Positions 31,832 to 40,701 of a DNA stretch of 49,416 bases are shown here, piece by piece. Source of the DNA: DAOTYE01 sp034434915 (GTDB lineage Bacteria > Chloroflexota > Dehalococcoidia > Dehalococcoidales > RBG-16-60-22); NCBI GenBank assembly GCA_034434915.1, contig DAOTYE010000015.1:1-49416 (forward strand). The letters run 5' to 3'. The position numbers and the translations under genes were made by a program. The notes below the pieces were generated by a model that was given only the letters and a program-made list of their open reading frames with translations, had not been told where the DNA came from and did no database searches. Positions within the stretch are counted from its first letter, which is position 1. The number at the start of each line of letters is the position of its first letter.

Positions 31832-33325
31832 TTAACCACCTAATAGCTTCACGATTGGCGCAATGCCCAGCTTGAGCACATCAGTCATCACCGCCGGGTA
31901 GATGCCGATGAGCATAATCACCGCCACAAAGGCGAAGGTATAGGCTTTTTCCAGGGCATCAGCGTCTTTTGTGCCGTTATACTGTTCCAGCACCGGTCCG
32001 TAGAACACGCGCTGGAGCATCCACAGGATGTATCCTGCGGTTATCACCACGCCCAGCACCCCCAGCAAGGTCCAGAATTGAATTGCGGGCACCACCGTTG
32101 ACGAAAAGCTGCCCACAAAAATGAGGAACTCAGCCGCAAAGCCGCTGGTGGCAGGCAGACCGAGCGATGCCAGCCCGGCGATTGAGAAGACCACCGTGAT
32201 GACCGGTATCTGTCTTGCCAGCCCGCCCAGCTTGCGCAGGTCTCGCTCATGAGTATTGTGCATCACCAGCCCCACCATGGCAAAGAGCAGTCCTGTTACC
32301 AGTCCATGACTGACCATCTGGAGCGACGCGCCCACCAGGCTCACCCTGCCCAGCGCAAAGATGCCCAGAAGCACATAGCCCATGTGGCTGATACTGCTGT
32401 AAGCGATGAGCCGTTTGAAATCGTTCTGGCGCATGGTTACCGCTGCGCCATAAAGCACGCCGATAATTGCCAGAATGACGAAGAGCGGGGCGTACCGCTG
32501 GGCTACCTGCGGGAACATGCTCACGCAGAGGCGTATCATGCCATAGCCACCCATCTTGATGAGCACCCCGGCGAGCATCACGCTTGCCGCGGTGGGGGCG
32601 TCAGTATGGGCATCAGGCAGCCAGGTGTGGAGCGGGAAAACAGGCAGTTTTACTGCGAAAGCAATGATGATAAGGAAGAAAATGGCTGTTGCCGGCATGA
32701 TGGACTGCACCATCGCCTTGCCGCCCGTGGCGATGTCTATCATGCTCAGACTGCCCGTGGTGAAGTAGAGGCTGAGGATGCCGGCAAGCATAAAGGCACT
32801 GCCGAACAGGGTATATACCACGTATTTGATGGCGGAGTATTCTTTTCTCCCCGCCCCCCAGATGCTGATGAGAAAATACATCGGGATAATCTCAATCTCC
32901 CAGAAGATGAAGAAGAGCAGGAGGTCCAGGGAGAGGAAAACACCCAGGATGCTGGTCTCAAGTAGGAGGAGCCAGGCGAAGTACTCCCTCGGTCTGAGGT
33001 GAATCTTCCACGAGATAAGGACGGATAGAAAGCCCAGGAAGGCGGTGAGCAGAGCCAGCGGCAGGCTTAAGCCATCCACGCCCAGATGATAGTGTGCTTT
33101 GAGCGCCGGTATCCAGAGTATTTTCTCCTCAAACTGGATGAGCCCCGCCGCCGCAGATGAGCGGTCAAAGCTGAGGAAGACGATAAAGGCTAAGATAAAC
33201 GGCACCGCGGTGAAAACTGCCGCCAGCCATTTGATTTTCTTCTCTGACAGCGCCGGGATAAAGGCAATCAGGATTGCCCCCGCCGCCGGTAGCCAGAGTA
33301 TCCAGCTTAAGTAGTTAAAGTCCAC
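31832..33325 (-). CDS. nuoM: Complex I membrane subunit NuoM
   Basis: The 497-residue antiporter-like subunit has about 14 membrane helices. Visible family motifs are EIEIIPMYFLISIWG (about 142, with the conserved glutamate), KLPVFPLHTWLPDAHTDAPTAASVMLAG (broken-helix region, about 223) and LIAYSSISHMGYVLLGI (about 308). Length is normal. It lies 14 bp after nuoL. Confidence 0.96.
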   Translation of the reverse strand: MDFNYLSWILWLPAAGAILIAFIPALSEKKIKWLAAVFTAVPFILAFIVFLSFDRSSAAAGLIQFEEKILWIPALKAHYHLGVDGLSLPLALLTAFLGFLSVLISWKIHLRPREYFAWLLLLETSILGVFLSLDLLLFFIFWEIEIIPMYFLISIWGAGRKEYSAIKYVVYTLFGSAFMLAGILSLYFTTGSLSMIDIATGGKAMVQSIMPATAIFFLIIIAFAVKLPVFPLHTWLPDAHTDAPTAASVMLAGVLIKMGGYGMIRLCVSMFPQVAQRYAPLFVILAIIGVLYGAAVTMRQNDFKRLIAYSSISHMGYVLLGIFALGRVSLVGASLQMVSHGLVTGLLFAMVGLVMHNTHERDLRKLGGLARQIPVITVVFSIAGLASLGLPATSGFAAEFLIFVGSFSSTVVPAIQFWTLLGVLGVVITAGYILWMLQRVFYGPVLEQYNGTKDADALEKAYTFAFVAVIMLIGIYPAVMTDVLKLGIAPIVKLLGG

Positions 33326-33339
33326 CTGTGCCCGCTCCT

Positions 33340-35274
33340 TTACCCGAAGAAATAAATCACCAGAATAATCGCCAGGATGCCCGCACCAATGAATAGCCCG
33401 TAGAGTTGCAGTTGACCCGTCTGCACCCGCCTCAAGGTTTTCCCGGCGCCTACGGCACCATTGGCGATGCCGTTCACTGAGCCATCAATTATCTGGACGT
33501 CAATCTCCTGCAGGTAGCCGAAGAAATTGTTGACCAGAACATTGCGCACGATGATATTCTCATAGAGCTCATCAAACCAGTACTTGCGGGAGAAGGCGAT
33601 GTAGAACGGTTTGAACATCTTGCCGATTTTCTCTGCGGAAACTATCTTCCTGCTGTACATGGCGTATGCCAGGAAGATGCCGCCGATGGCAAAGAGGAGG
33701 GAGAGCCAGGGCAGGGGATGGGTCAGGATGCCGAAGAAGCCTTCCAGAAAGCCTTTCGTCTCACCATGGCCCAGGAAGGCGCCGAAGGCTCCGCTCACGC
33801 CCCACAGACCGGAGATGATGGATAGCACTGCCAGCACTCCCATGGGCAATATCATGACTTTAGGTGACTCATGGAGGTGAGGTGCGCCGTGTCCATGTCC
33901 GCCACCATGCCCGTGACTGCCATGAGCTTGCTGGTTGCCGCCGCGGTATTCCCCGCTGAAGGTCATAAAGAAAGCGCGGAAGATATAGAAGGCGGTCATA
34001 AATACGGTTATCATCGCCAGGAAGAAGATGATGCGCTGGTGGTCCCAGGCAAAGGCAAGGATTTCATCTTTGCTCCAGAAGCCAGATAAGGGCCAGATGC
34101 CGGCAAGGCTCAGCGCGGCAATGAAAAAGAAGCGGTAGGTCCAGGGCATATGTTTCTTCAGACCGCCCATCTGGCGCATGTCAAAAGTGCCTGTGGCATG
34201 GTTGACGCTTCCTGAGGCGAGGAACAGCAGAGCTTTGAAGAAGGCGTGGTTGAAGAGATGGAAGATGCCCACCGCCGCACCGCCTGCCGCCAGCCCCAGC
34301 ATCATGTAGCCCAGCTGGCTGATGGTGGAATATGCCACCACGCGTTTGATATCGTTCATCACCAGACCCATTGAGGCGGCGAAGATGGCAGTGAAGCCGC
34401 CGATGATGGCAACAGTGGTCAGCGCCTGCTCGGAATGCTCAAAGAGCGGGAACATGCGGGCGACAAGAAAAACGCCGGCGGCAACCATCGTTGCGGCATG
34501 GATGAGGGCGCTGACAGGGGTAGGACCTTCCATGGCATCAGGCAACCAGACGTGGAGCGGGAATTGGGCTGATTTGCCCACCGCGCCGGCAAAGATGCCG
34601 ATTGCCGCCCAGGTCAGCACGGTGCCTGCCAGCATGCCGGTGATGGCGAGTTCATGCAGTTCTTTAATGTCAAATGTGCCGGTATTCAGGAAGAGGACCA
34701 GAATGCCGGCAAGAAAACCGAAATCACCCAGCCTGGTGACGATGAACGCTTTTTTGGCGGCGTTTGCCGCAGACGGCTTGTGGAACCAGAAGCCGATGAG
34801 CAAATAAGAGCACAGCCCCACCAGCTCCCAGAAGACGAACATGAAGAGCAGGTTGTTCGCCATCACCAGCCCTATCATTGACGCCGTGAACAGGGACATC
34901 CAGGCGTAATAGCGGTGGTAGCCGGGGTCGCCATGCATGTAGCCCTGTGAATAAATCTGCACCATCAGGCTCACAATGGTCACCACGAGGAGCATGACCG
35001 CCGTGAGCGAGTCCATGATGAGACCGATTTGGATGGTGACCCCGTCCTCAATCACCACCCAGTTTATCGCCGGCACTTCCAGCTCATGGTGTGCTGACCC
35101 CATGACGGAGAAGAGTGCCCAGATTGACAGGATGAGTGAACCGGTCAGCGCCGTGATAAGAATGTATCCGGCAACCTTTGACTCCTTCCGCACGAATGGT
35201 CGGACAAAGAATGAAATGATGATAAATGAGAACAGCGGTAGTAAGAATATGAGCCAGATAAATTGGTGCGGCAT
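33340..35274 (-). CDS. nuoL: Complex I membrane subunit NuoL
   Basis: NuoL is the distal antiporter-like subunit, with a long lateral helix at its C-terminus that braces the membrane arm. The 644-residue protein shows FWELVGLCSYLLIGFW (about 148), KSAQFPLHVWLPDAMEGPTPVSALIHAATMV (about 232) and VAYSTISQLGYMMLGLA (about 317). A loop at about residues 445-468 is very rich in His and Gly (four HG/GH repeats), unusual for the family. The start overlaps the small upstream gene by one base (TAATG). Confidence 0.96.
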   Translation of the reverse strand: MPHQFIWLIFLLPLFSFIIISFFVRPFVRKESKVAGYILITALTGSLILSIWALFSVMGSAHHELEVPAINWVVIEDGVTIQIGLIMDSLTAVMLLVVTIVSLMVQIYSQGYMHGDPGYHRYYAWMSLFTASMIGLVMANNLLFMFVFWELVGLCSYLLIGFWFHKPSAANAAKKAFIVTRLGDFGFLAGILVLFLNTGTFDIKELHELAITGMLAGTVLTWAAIGIFAGAVGKSAQFPLHVWLPDAMEGPTPVSALIHAATMVAAGVFLVARMFPLFEHSEQALTTVAIIGGFTAIFAASMGLVMNDIKRVVAYSTISQLGYMMLGLAAGGAAVGIFHLFNHAFFKALLFLASGSVNHATGTFDMRQMGGLKKHMPWTYRFFFIAALSLAGIWPLSGFWSKDEILAFAWDHQRIIFFLAMITVFMTAFYIFRAFFMTFSGEYRGGNQQAHGSHGHGGGHGHGAPHLHESPKVMILPMGVLAVLSIISGLWGVSGAFGAFLGHGETKGFLEGFFGILTHPLPWLSLLFAIGGIFLAYAMYSRKIVSAEKIGKMFKPFYIAFSRKYWFDELYENIIVRNVLVNNFFGYLQEIDVQIIDGSVNGIANGAVGAGKTLRRVQTGQLQLYGLFIGAGILAIILVIYFFG

Positions 35275-35468
35275 TATATCTTCCTCAATATATCATCAAT
35301 CACGTGTTTCTTATCGTCAGGCACCAGAATGGAATAGCTGGTGAGCTCCTGTCCTATCGGAAAGCCTGAGGCGGGCATAATTCGGGTGGGAATGCCCTCT
35401 CCTTCAAAAAGCTCTTTCCACATCTCGGCGAGCATCAAGTTCGGCGCTTTTTTAATTTCTACCCACAT
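35274..35468 (-). CDS. Small soluble protein in the nuo operon (DUF2007-like)
   Basis: This 64-residue protein has no membrane segment. MWVEIKKAPNLMLAEMWKELFEGEGIPTRI and SILVPDDKKHVIDDILRKI at the end fit the small ferredoxin-like DUF2007 fold, a putative signal or metal-binding module; the match is by eye. Translational coupling to nuoL (stop and start share a base) implies it is made with complex I. No function is known. It could be an assembly or regulatory factor. Confidence 0.75.
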   Translation of the reverse strand: MWVEIKKAPNLMLAEMWKELFEGEGIPTRIMPASGFPIGQELTSYSILVPDDKKHVIDDILRKI

Positions 35469-35536
35469 GTTCTTTTCTTGCAGATGAGGTTCTCACCTCG
35501 CTCCTTTTATCAGTCTTGATTTTTGCGTTGCTCCGG

Positions 35537-35674
35537 TTAAGCCAGGGCTGTGCCCAGATAGAAGGGCCAGATGATGATGCCCAGTATAATCTTCCACCAC
35601 ACCAGATGGGCGTAGCCAATGGTAAATAGCCAGCCGGCAAACCAGAAAGCGCCCGCAAAACTACCCGATTTCAT
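35537..35674 (-). CDS. 45-residue single- or double-span membrane protein in the nuo operon
   Basis: This very short frame runs from ATG 35674 (AAGGG upstream) to TAA 35537. It encodes a strongly hydrophobic, tryptophan- and aromatic-rich peptide: FAGAFWFAGWLFTIGYAHLV then WWKIILGIIIWPFYLGTAL, with Lys at residue 2 and Lys28 between helices. It lies 43 bp after nuoK and before the soluble 64-residue gene. A role as an accessory membrane subunit of complex I is inferred from its place only. Confidence 0.72.
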   Translation of the reverse strand: MKSGSFAGAFWFAGWLFTIGYAHLVWWKIILGIIIWPFYLGTALA

Positions 35675-35717
35675 GTTTTCCCTTTCTTTCTTTCATTACT
35701 CTCAGGGCTTTCTCAAG

Positions 35718-36029
35718 CTACCACTTTAATAAGTTAATCTTGGTAATATCTATGTCCTCAATGCCGCGGTAGATGGCGAGGATGATAGCAACACCCACCG
35801 CCACCTCAGCCGCCGCCACGACGATGATGAAAATCGCAAATACCTGCCCGGTGAGCAGGGTCGGCACGATGTAGCGGGAGAAAGCCACCATAGTGATATT
35901 GACCGCATTGAGCATGAGCTCCAGGCACATCAGGATGATGATGGCATTGCGCTTGGTCAGCACACCATACAGCCCGATGCTGAAAACGATTGCGGACAGG
36001 ACTAAATAATGCTCCAGCCCGATGCTCAT
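35718..36029 (-). CDS. nuoK: Complex I membrane subunit NuoK
   Basis: The 103-residue protein has three membrane helices and the two conserved glutamates of the proton path: one in MCLELMLNAVNI (about 34-45) and one in AAAEVAVGVAIILAIYR (about 73-89). YGVLTKRNAIIILM is typical of the N-terminal part. It starts two bases after nuoJ. Confidence 0.96.
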   Translation of the reverse strand: MSIGLEHYLVLSAIVFSIGLYGVLTKRNAIIILMCLELMLNAVNITMVAFSRYIVPTLLTGQVFAIFIIVVAAAEVAVGVAIILAIYRGIEDIDITKINLLKW

Positions 36030-36031
36030 TT

Positions 36032-36526
36032 TTACTTTTCCTTTTCCCTCGCCAGGACGATGGCGCCAATCACGGCAGAAAGAAGCAGGACTGCCGCCAT
36101 CTCCACTACCAGCAAAAAGCCATCACTGCCCAGCAGTTTTTGCGCCAGGATGGATGTGGTGGGTGCTGCTGGTGCCGTGGTGGCGATTTGCCACGGTGTT
36201 CTGGTCAATGCAAAAGCCGCAACTGCAAAAAACAGCACGGCAATGATGAAAGCCGGTATCCGCAACTGGTTGCTTGGGTTGCCCTGCCGGATTTCACGGG
36301 TCATCATTATGCCCAGGATAATCAAAACGGATATGGCGCCGACATAGATAAGCACCTGCACTGCGGCAAGGAAGTCAGCACTGAGGGTGACATAAAGCCC
36401 GGCGACGGCGATAAAGCCCATGATGAGCGCTAGTGCGGCATGGAAAACATTCCTCAGCACCACCACGCCCAGCGCTGATATGATGGCAACTATCGCCATT
36501 ATCCAGAAAGAAACCGCCAGTGCCAT
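36032..36526 (-). CDS. nuoJ: Complex I membrane subunit NuoJ
   Basis: The 164-residue subunit has five membrane helices. FHAALALIMGFIAVAGLYVTLSADFLAAVQVLIYVGAISVLIIL covers the conserved helix 3 with its flexible glycine region (about 28-71). The start codon overlaps the nuoI stop by a base. Confidence 0.95.
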   Translation of the reverse strand: MALAVSFWIMAIVAIISALGVVVLRNVFHAALALIMGFIAVAGLYVTLSADFLAAVQVLIYVGAISVLIILGIMMTREIRQGNPSNQLRIPAFIIAVLFFAVAAFALTRTPWQIATTAPAAPTTSILAQKLLGSDGFLLVVEMAAVLLLSAVIGAIVLAREKEK

Positions 36527-37023
36527 TACTTCTTCTCCCAGATTTTTTCCAGAAGCAGGGTCTGTTTCGGCAGTTTTGCCGCCCGCTCCGGGTAAAAATA
36601 GCCGCTGACTTCGCGGTCAGGGGTTTCCATCATCGCCTCTTTCGTCTCTACCAGCTCGCCGCGACGGTACCTAGCCTTCTCAATGCCCCGCCCGAAGTAA
36701 AGCGCAGAATAGGGACAGGCTTCCACACATAAGCCGCACTGGATACAGTAGCCTGTGTCCACCTCATATTCTTCAACCTTGTATTTGTTATCGGGCAGGC
36801 TGGCTGAAGTGACAATTCTGATGGCACCCTGGGGACAGGTCTTGGCGCAGGTGGCACAGCCGGTACACCGCGTCTGGCTCCAGACCAGCCCCACCCCGCG
36901 TATTCTCCGTGAAGGGTTAAGCCTCTGCTCAGGATACTGGGCGGTTACCGGGTGGCGGAACAGGTGCTTGATGGTAACCACCATGCCCTTCATGATTCCT
37001 GAGCCGAAAAACTTAGACTTCAA
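36526..37023 (-). CDS. nuoI: Complex I 2[4Fe-4S] subunit NuoI
   Basis: NuoI carries clusters N6a and N6b, which pass electrons to NuoB. Both motifs are complete: CTGCATCAKTCP (Cys 53, 56, 59, 63) and CIQCGLCVEACP (Cys 93, 96, 99, 103). With a TTG start at 37023 the protein has 165 residues and overlaps nuoH by 11 bases. An ATG at 36993, with AGGA upstream, would remove ten residues and is a fair alternative. Confidence 0.95.
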   Translation of the reverse strand: MKSKFFGSGIMKGMVVTIKHLFRHPVTAQYPEQRLNPSRRIRGVGLVWSQTRCTGCATCAKTCPQGAIRIVTSASLPDNKYKVEEYEVDTGYCIQCGLCVEACPYSALYFGRGIEKARYRRGELVETKEAMMETPDREVSGYFYPERAAKLPKQTLLLEKIWEKK

Positions 37024-38113
37024 CTCTGCCCCATCCTACTTTAAATAATCGCGCCCACAGGGTAATCAAAATCACTGCCAGGGCGAAGTTTATTACTATC
37101 ATCAGCCAGGACATCGCCATCGGTATTGCCAGCACCTGGATTGCGGTGAAGAGCAGATTGAGCAATGCCAGTGGAAAAAGCACCTTCCAGGCAAGCGCCA
37201 TGAGCTGGTCTATCCTCACACGCGGGAGGGTGGTCCGTACCCAGACCATCAGGAAGAACACTGCCATCACCTTGATGACAAACCAGAGCCACGGCGGCAG
37301 GAAAGGACCTCTCCAGCCACCCAGGAAAAGCGTGGTGATGATGCAGGAAAGTGCCAGGGCTTCCGCATACTCCACCAGATAGAACATGGCGAACTTCATG
37401 CCTGAGTACTCTGTATGGAAACCGGCAACAATCTCTGAGTCTGCTTCCAGCAGGTCAAAGGGACTGCGGTTGATTTCCGCTGACCCGGCAAGGAAGAAGA
37501 TGATGAAGCCCAGCGGCTGTAATAAAATAAATGGAATGGTCTGGCTGACCACTATCTGGTTTAGCGAAAGCGAACCGGCGATGAGCACCACGCTGGCGAT
37601 GGAAAGCACAAGCGGCACCTCGTAGCTTACCACCACTGCCACATCGCGCATCGCGCCCAGCAGGGAATACTTGTTGCTTGAGCTCCACCCCGCCATGAAG
37701 ATGCCCACTGCGGTTACTGAGCTTACCGCCGCCACATAAAGGATGCCGATGTTCAGGTCAGCAAGTAGCGCTCCGTTCTGGAAAGGGATGACCGCAAATA
37801 TCATCAGCGCCGGCGTGAAAGCCACCGCGGGCGCCAGCCAGTACACCAGCTTATCCGCTTTGTTCGGGATAATATCTTCTTTCAATAATACCTTTATGGC
37901 GTCAGCTACCGGCTGGAGCACGCCGAAGGGACCCGTCCGGTTCGGCCCCAGCCTTGCCTGCATCCGCGCCATGGCTCGGCGCTCGGTGTAAATGAACGCC
38001 ATGACCATCCCCACCACGAAGGCGAGGATGATGATGGTGAAAACCAGCCAGTGCCACCAGAAGCCGCCCGGCCAGTCAGGCGGCAGGGCCTGAAAACTTA
38101 TTGCATTTAACAC
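37013..38113 (-). CDS. nuoH: Complex I membrane subunit NuoH
   Basis: NuoH joins the membrane arm to the peripheral arm and forms much of the quinone channel. The 366-residue protein has eight or so membrane helices. It has the family loops ERRAMARMQARLGPNRTGPFG (about 45-65), SAEINRSPFDLLEADSEIVAGFHTEYSGMKFA (about 210) and RVRIDQLMALAWKVLFPLALLN (about 302). It starts one base inside the nuoD stop. Confidence 0.96.
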   Translation of the reverse strand: MLNAISFQALPPDWPGGFWWHWLVFTIIILAFVVGMVMAFIYTERRAMARMQARLGPNRTGPFGVLQPVADAIKVLLKEDIIPNKADKLVYWLAPAVAFTPALMIFAVIPFQNGALLADLNIGILYVAAVSSVTAVGIFMAGWSSSNKYSLLGAMRDVAVVVSYEVPLVLSIASVVLIAGSLSLNQIVVSQTIPFILLQPLGFIIFFLAGSAEINRSPFDLLEADSEIVAGFHTEYSGMKFAMFYLVEYAEALALSCIITTLFLGGWRGPFLPPWLWFVIKVMAVFFLMVWVRTTLPRVRIDQLMALAWKVLFPLALLNLLFTAIQVLAIPMAMSWLMIVINFALAVILITLWARLFKVGWGRVEV

Positions 38114-39216
38114 TAGCGGTCTACCTCACCCATACAGATGTCAATACTACCAAATATGAGAATGGCATCCGCTATCTTCCAGCCGAGCACCATCTCGCGC
38201 AGGGCGGTGAGATTGATGAGGCTGGGTGCCCTGATGTGTAGGCGGTACGGCGCGATGGAATTGTCTGACACCAGGTAGAAGCCCAGCTCGCCTTTGGGCA
38301 CCTCAATGTGGGTGTAGGTCTCGCCTGCGGGCGGACGGATAAGATGAGGCACCTGCGCCCGCACCGGACCGGCGGGCAGTTGCTCCATCGCCTGCTTGAT
38401 GATGCGTACGCTCTGGCGCATCTCTTCCACGCGCACGCGGTAGCGGTCATAGCTATCGCCAGTTTCCCCCGTAGGAATGTCAAACTCAAACCGGTCGTAG
38501 CCAGAATAGGGGTCGGCTTTGCGGATATCCCATTTCACGCCGCTGGCGCGCAGTACCGGACCACTCGCCCCGATATTTATCGCGGTTTCCTTGGTGAGGA
38601 TGCCCACACCTTTGGCGCGGGCAATGAGGATTTCATTCTCTTTCAGGAGCTGTTCATATTCCTCAATCCAGCGCGGCATCTCATCTACAAACTTCTTCAG
38701 CGCCGGCAGAAACTCCTCCGGGACATCCTGGCTCAGCCCGCCGATACGCATGAAATTATAGGTCAGCCTCTGCCCGGAGACCATCTCCAGTAAATCCAGA
38801 ATCTTCTCTCTTTCCCGAATCATGTAGAGGATGGGTGTCATGAATGCCCCGGCATCATTCAGGAAAGCTCCGACGGCGATTAAATGGCTGGCAATGCGCT
38901 GAAGCTCAGCAAGGATGACGCGAAGATACATGGCGCGCTCCGGCACAGTAATCCCGGCAAGCTTCTCCACCGCAAGGCAATAGCCCAGATTGTTCGCCAT
39001 GGAGGAAAGGTAATCAAGACGGTCCGTGAGAGGAATGAAACCGGTATACGTCCGCTCTTCAGCCAGCTTCTCAACACCACGGTGCAAATAGCCAAAGACC
39101 GGCTCCAGGTCAACAATCACCTCACCGTCCAGCGTTGCCCGCATGCGGAACACGCCGTGCGTGCTCGGGTGCGCCGGTCCGATGTTGACTGCAAACGGTT
39201 CCGTCTTCAGTGCCAT
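38113..39216 (-). CDS. nuoD: Complex I quinone-site subunit NuoD
   Basis: NuoD, related to the large subunit of NiFe hydrogenase, forms the quinone site with NuoB. The start is ATG 39216 (367 residues), just overlapping the nuoC stop; a longer upstream frame overlaps nuoC and is unlikely. IGPAHPSTHGVFR (about 12-24) carries the conserved quinone-site histidine. EPVFGYLHRGVEKLAE and the C-terminal DAILIFGSIDICMGEVDR are typical. It is separate from nuoC, not fused. Confidence 0.96.
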   Translation of the reverse strand: MALKTEPFAVNIGPAHPSTHGVFRMRATLDGEVIVDLEPVFGYLHRGVEKLAEERTYTGFIPLTDRLDYLSSMANNLGYCLAVEKLAGITVPERAMYLRVILAELQRIASHLIAVGAFLNDAGAFMTPILYMIREREKILDLLEMVSGQRLTYNFMRIGGLSQDVPEEFLPALKKFVDEMPRWIEEYEQLLKENEILIARAKGVGILTKETAINIGASGPVLRASGVKWDIRKADPYSGYDRFEFDIPTGETGDSYDRYRVRVEEMRQSVRIIKQAMEQLPAGPVRAQVPHLIRPPAGETYTHIEVPKGELGFYLVSDNSIAPYRLHIRAPSLINLTALREMVLGWKIADAILIFGSIDICMGEVDR

Positions 39217-39656
39217 CAGGCTAGGTAGTCCTTTCTCAGCGGGTGCCCCTGGAAGCCTTCCCACAGGACAATCCGCTTCAGGTTTGGGTGCCCTTCAAAT
39301 GTGATGCCTAAAAGGTCATATATCTCCCGCTCCTGCAGGTCAGCCGCCTGCCACAATCTCACCACTGACGGCAGGACGGGCTTCTCCCGCGCACAGCGGG
39401 TCTTCAGTACCAGGCTGTGGTTGTGGTCTATTGAAGTCAAATGGTAGACCGCTTCAAAATAATCATAGTAGTCCACGGCAGTGACGCTCGTGAGGTAGTT
39501 GAACTTGTATTCCGGGGCATCTTTCAGGAAGGTGGCAATCTCCAAAAGAGACTCTGGTTTGACCAGAATAAACTGTGGTTTGGCATCAATGATGCTCTCA
39601 GGGAATTTCTCCCTCAGTTTGCCCGCAATTTCTGTGCCAGAGAGAACTACAGTCAT
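39216..39656 (-). CDS. nuoC: Complex I subunit NuoC
   Basis: The 146-residue protein is the 30-kDa-type peripheral subunit. VWHLTSIDH-like and DLQEREIYDLLGITFEGHPNLKRI signatures are clear, the latter at about 109-131. It ends with LRKDYLA. It overlaps nuoB by four bases and nuoD by one. Confidence 0.95.
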   Translation of the reverse strand: MTVVLSGTEIAGKLREKFPESIIDAKPQFILVKPESLLEIATFLKDAPEYKFNYLTSVTAVDYYDYFEAVYHLTSIDHNHSLVLKTRCAREKPVLPSVVRLWQAADLQEREIYDLLGITFEGHPNLKRIVLWEGFQGHPLRKDYLA

Positions 39657-40258
39657 GCCTGACTACTTTTCATTAAGCTTTCTTTAGCGATTTTTTTCTG
39701 CAAAAGCCGTATACCGTAAAGCAAATTCTCAGGACGGGGTGGGCACCCGGGAACATACACGTCCACCGGAATGATGCGGTTATATCCGGGCACCACCGAG
39801 TATGACGAACGGAAAATGCCACCGCTCACGGCGCAGGCGCCCATGGCAATGACCCATTTGGGCTCCGGCATCTGGTCATAGATGCGCTTCACGTTTGGTG
39901 CCATCTTCCAGGTCAGGGTGCCGGCGGTAATCATCAGGTCTGCCTGGCGTGGTGAAGCGCGGATAATCTCCATGCCGAAGCGGGAAATGTCAAACCGTGA
40001 ACCGGCAGTGGTGATAAATTCAAAAGCACAGCACGCCGGGAAACATACCGTCGTCCACAATGATGAGCGCCGCGCCCAGTTGATGGCGGCGTCAACCGTG
40101 GTCAGCAGAACATTCTTTTTCAGCTCTTCATCAAGCCATTTATCCCGGTCAGGAATAGGTTGCTGAGCGCTCGCCTTCAGGTTTTCAATTACGGCGCCTT
40201 CAGCGCGGTCTAGTTCCGCTTCTGAATAGACAAGTGCTCGCGGTTTGCTTACTTCCAT
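39653..40258 (-). CDS. nuoB: Complex I N2-cluster subunit NuoB
   Basis: NuoB holds the terminal [4Fe-4S] cluster N2. The adjacent cysteines in CFPACCAFEF (Cys76, Cys77) and those in MGACA and VPGCPPRPE supply the four ligands. I chose ATG 40258 (201 residues), overlapping nuoA by ten bases; a longer frame upstream would lie inside nuoA. The N-terminal 45 residues or so before the conserved core are charged and longer than usual. Confidence 0.96.
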   Translation of the reverse strand: MEVSKPRALVYSEAELDRAEGAVIENLKASAQQPIPDRDKWLDEELKKNVLLTTVDAAINWARRSSLWTTVCFPACCAFEFITTAGSRFDISRFGMEIIRASPRQADLMITAGTLTWKMAPNVKRIYDQMPEPKWVIAMGACAVSGGIFRSSYSVVPGYNRIIPVDVYVPGCPPRPENLLYGIRLLQKKIAKESLMKSSQA

Positions 40259-40620
40259 TCCAGGACTCTCTTTCCCCAGGCATACAGATAGCCAACCGTG
40301 ATGATGGCAATCAACACGATGATGGCTATAAGACCGGTGAATCCCAGCTTTCTGAGACCCACTGCCCACGGATAAATGAAGACTACCAGGACGTCAAGAG
40401 CCAGAAAAACAAGCGCATAATAATAGTAGCGGAAGTTAAACTGCACCCAGGACTTCCCGATGGTTTCCATGCCGCATTCAAAGGCGTTGCCCTTCACCGG
40501 GTTGGGTTTCTGGGGGATGACTTTGATGAAGCGGAGCGTCACGGGCAGAAGAATAGCAGTGGCAGAAAAAAGGATAGCAACAATTAAGAACAGTCCGATT
40601 GAGCCGAACTCTGCTATCAC
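40249..40620 (-). CDS. nuoA: Complex I membrane subunit NuoA
   Basis: NuoA is a three-helix membrane subunit. The core motifs are KGNAFECGMETIGKSWVQFNFRYYYYALVFLALDVLVVFIYPWA. I place the start at the GTG 40620, which follows AGGGG by five bases and yields 123 residues. An ATG at 40656 would add 12 residues, but it falls in the -10 region of the operon promoter and has no ribosome binding site. It is the first gene of nuoABCDHIJK-orf-orf-LMN. Confidence 0.93.
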   Translation of the reverse strand: MIAEFGSIGLFLIVAILFSATAILLPVTLRFIKVIPQKPNPVKGNAFECGMETIGKSWVQFNFRYYYYALVFLALDVLVVFIYPWAVGLRKLGFTGLIAIIVLIAIITVGYLYAWGKRVLEWK

Positions 40621-40646
40621 TAACGCCCCTCGCTTATCGGTTACAT

Positions 40647-40676
40647 AGTATATCATAGCGTTTTTTTAAAACGCAA
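40647..40676 (-). promoter_or_regulatory. nuo operon promoter
   Basis: On the minus strand, TTGCGT (40676-40671) lies 18 bp before TATACT (40652-40647). TG occurs one base upstream of the -10, making an extended -10 element. The transcript would begin about 20 nt before the GTG start of nuoA. Confidence 0.6.
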
Positions 40677-40701
40677 GTAATACCGCGGGCACTTTTTTCT
40701 A

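Noticed and set aside
33340..35274. NuoL as an MrpA- or hydrogenase-4-type antiporter subunit
   Set aside because: The surrounding genes are a full nuoABCDHIJKLMN set in canonical order, so NuoL is the simpler call.
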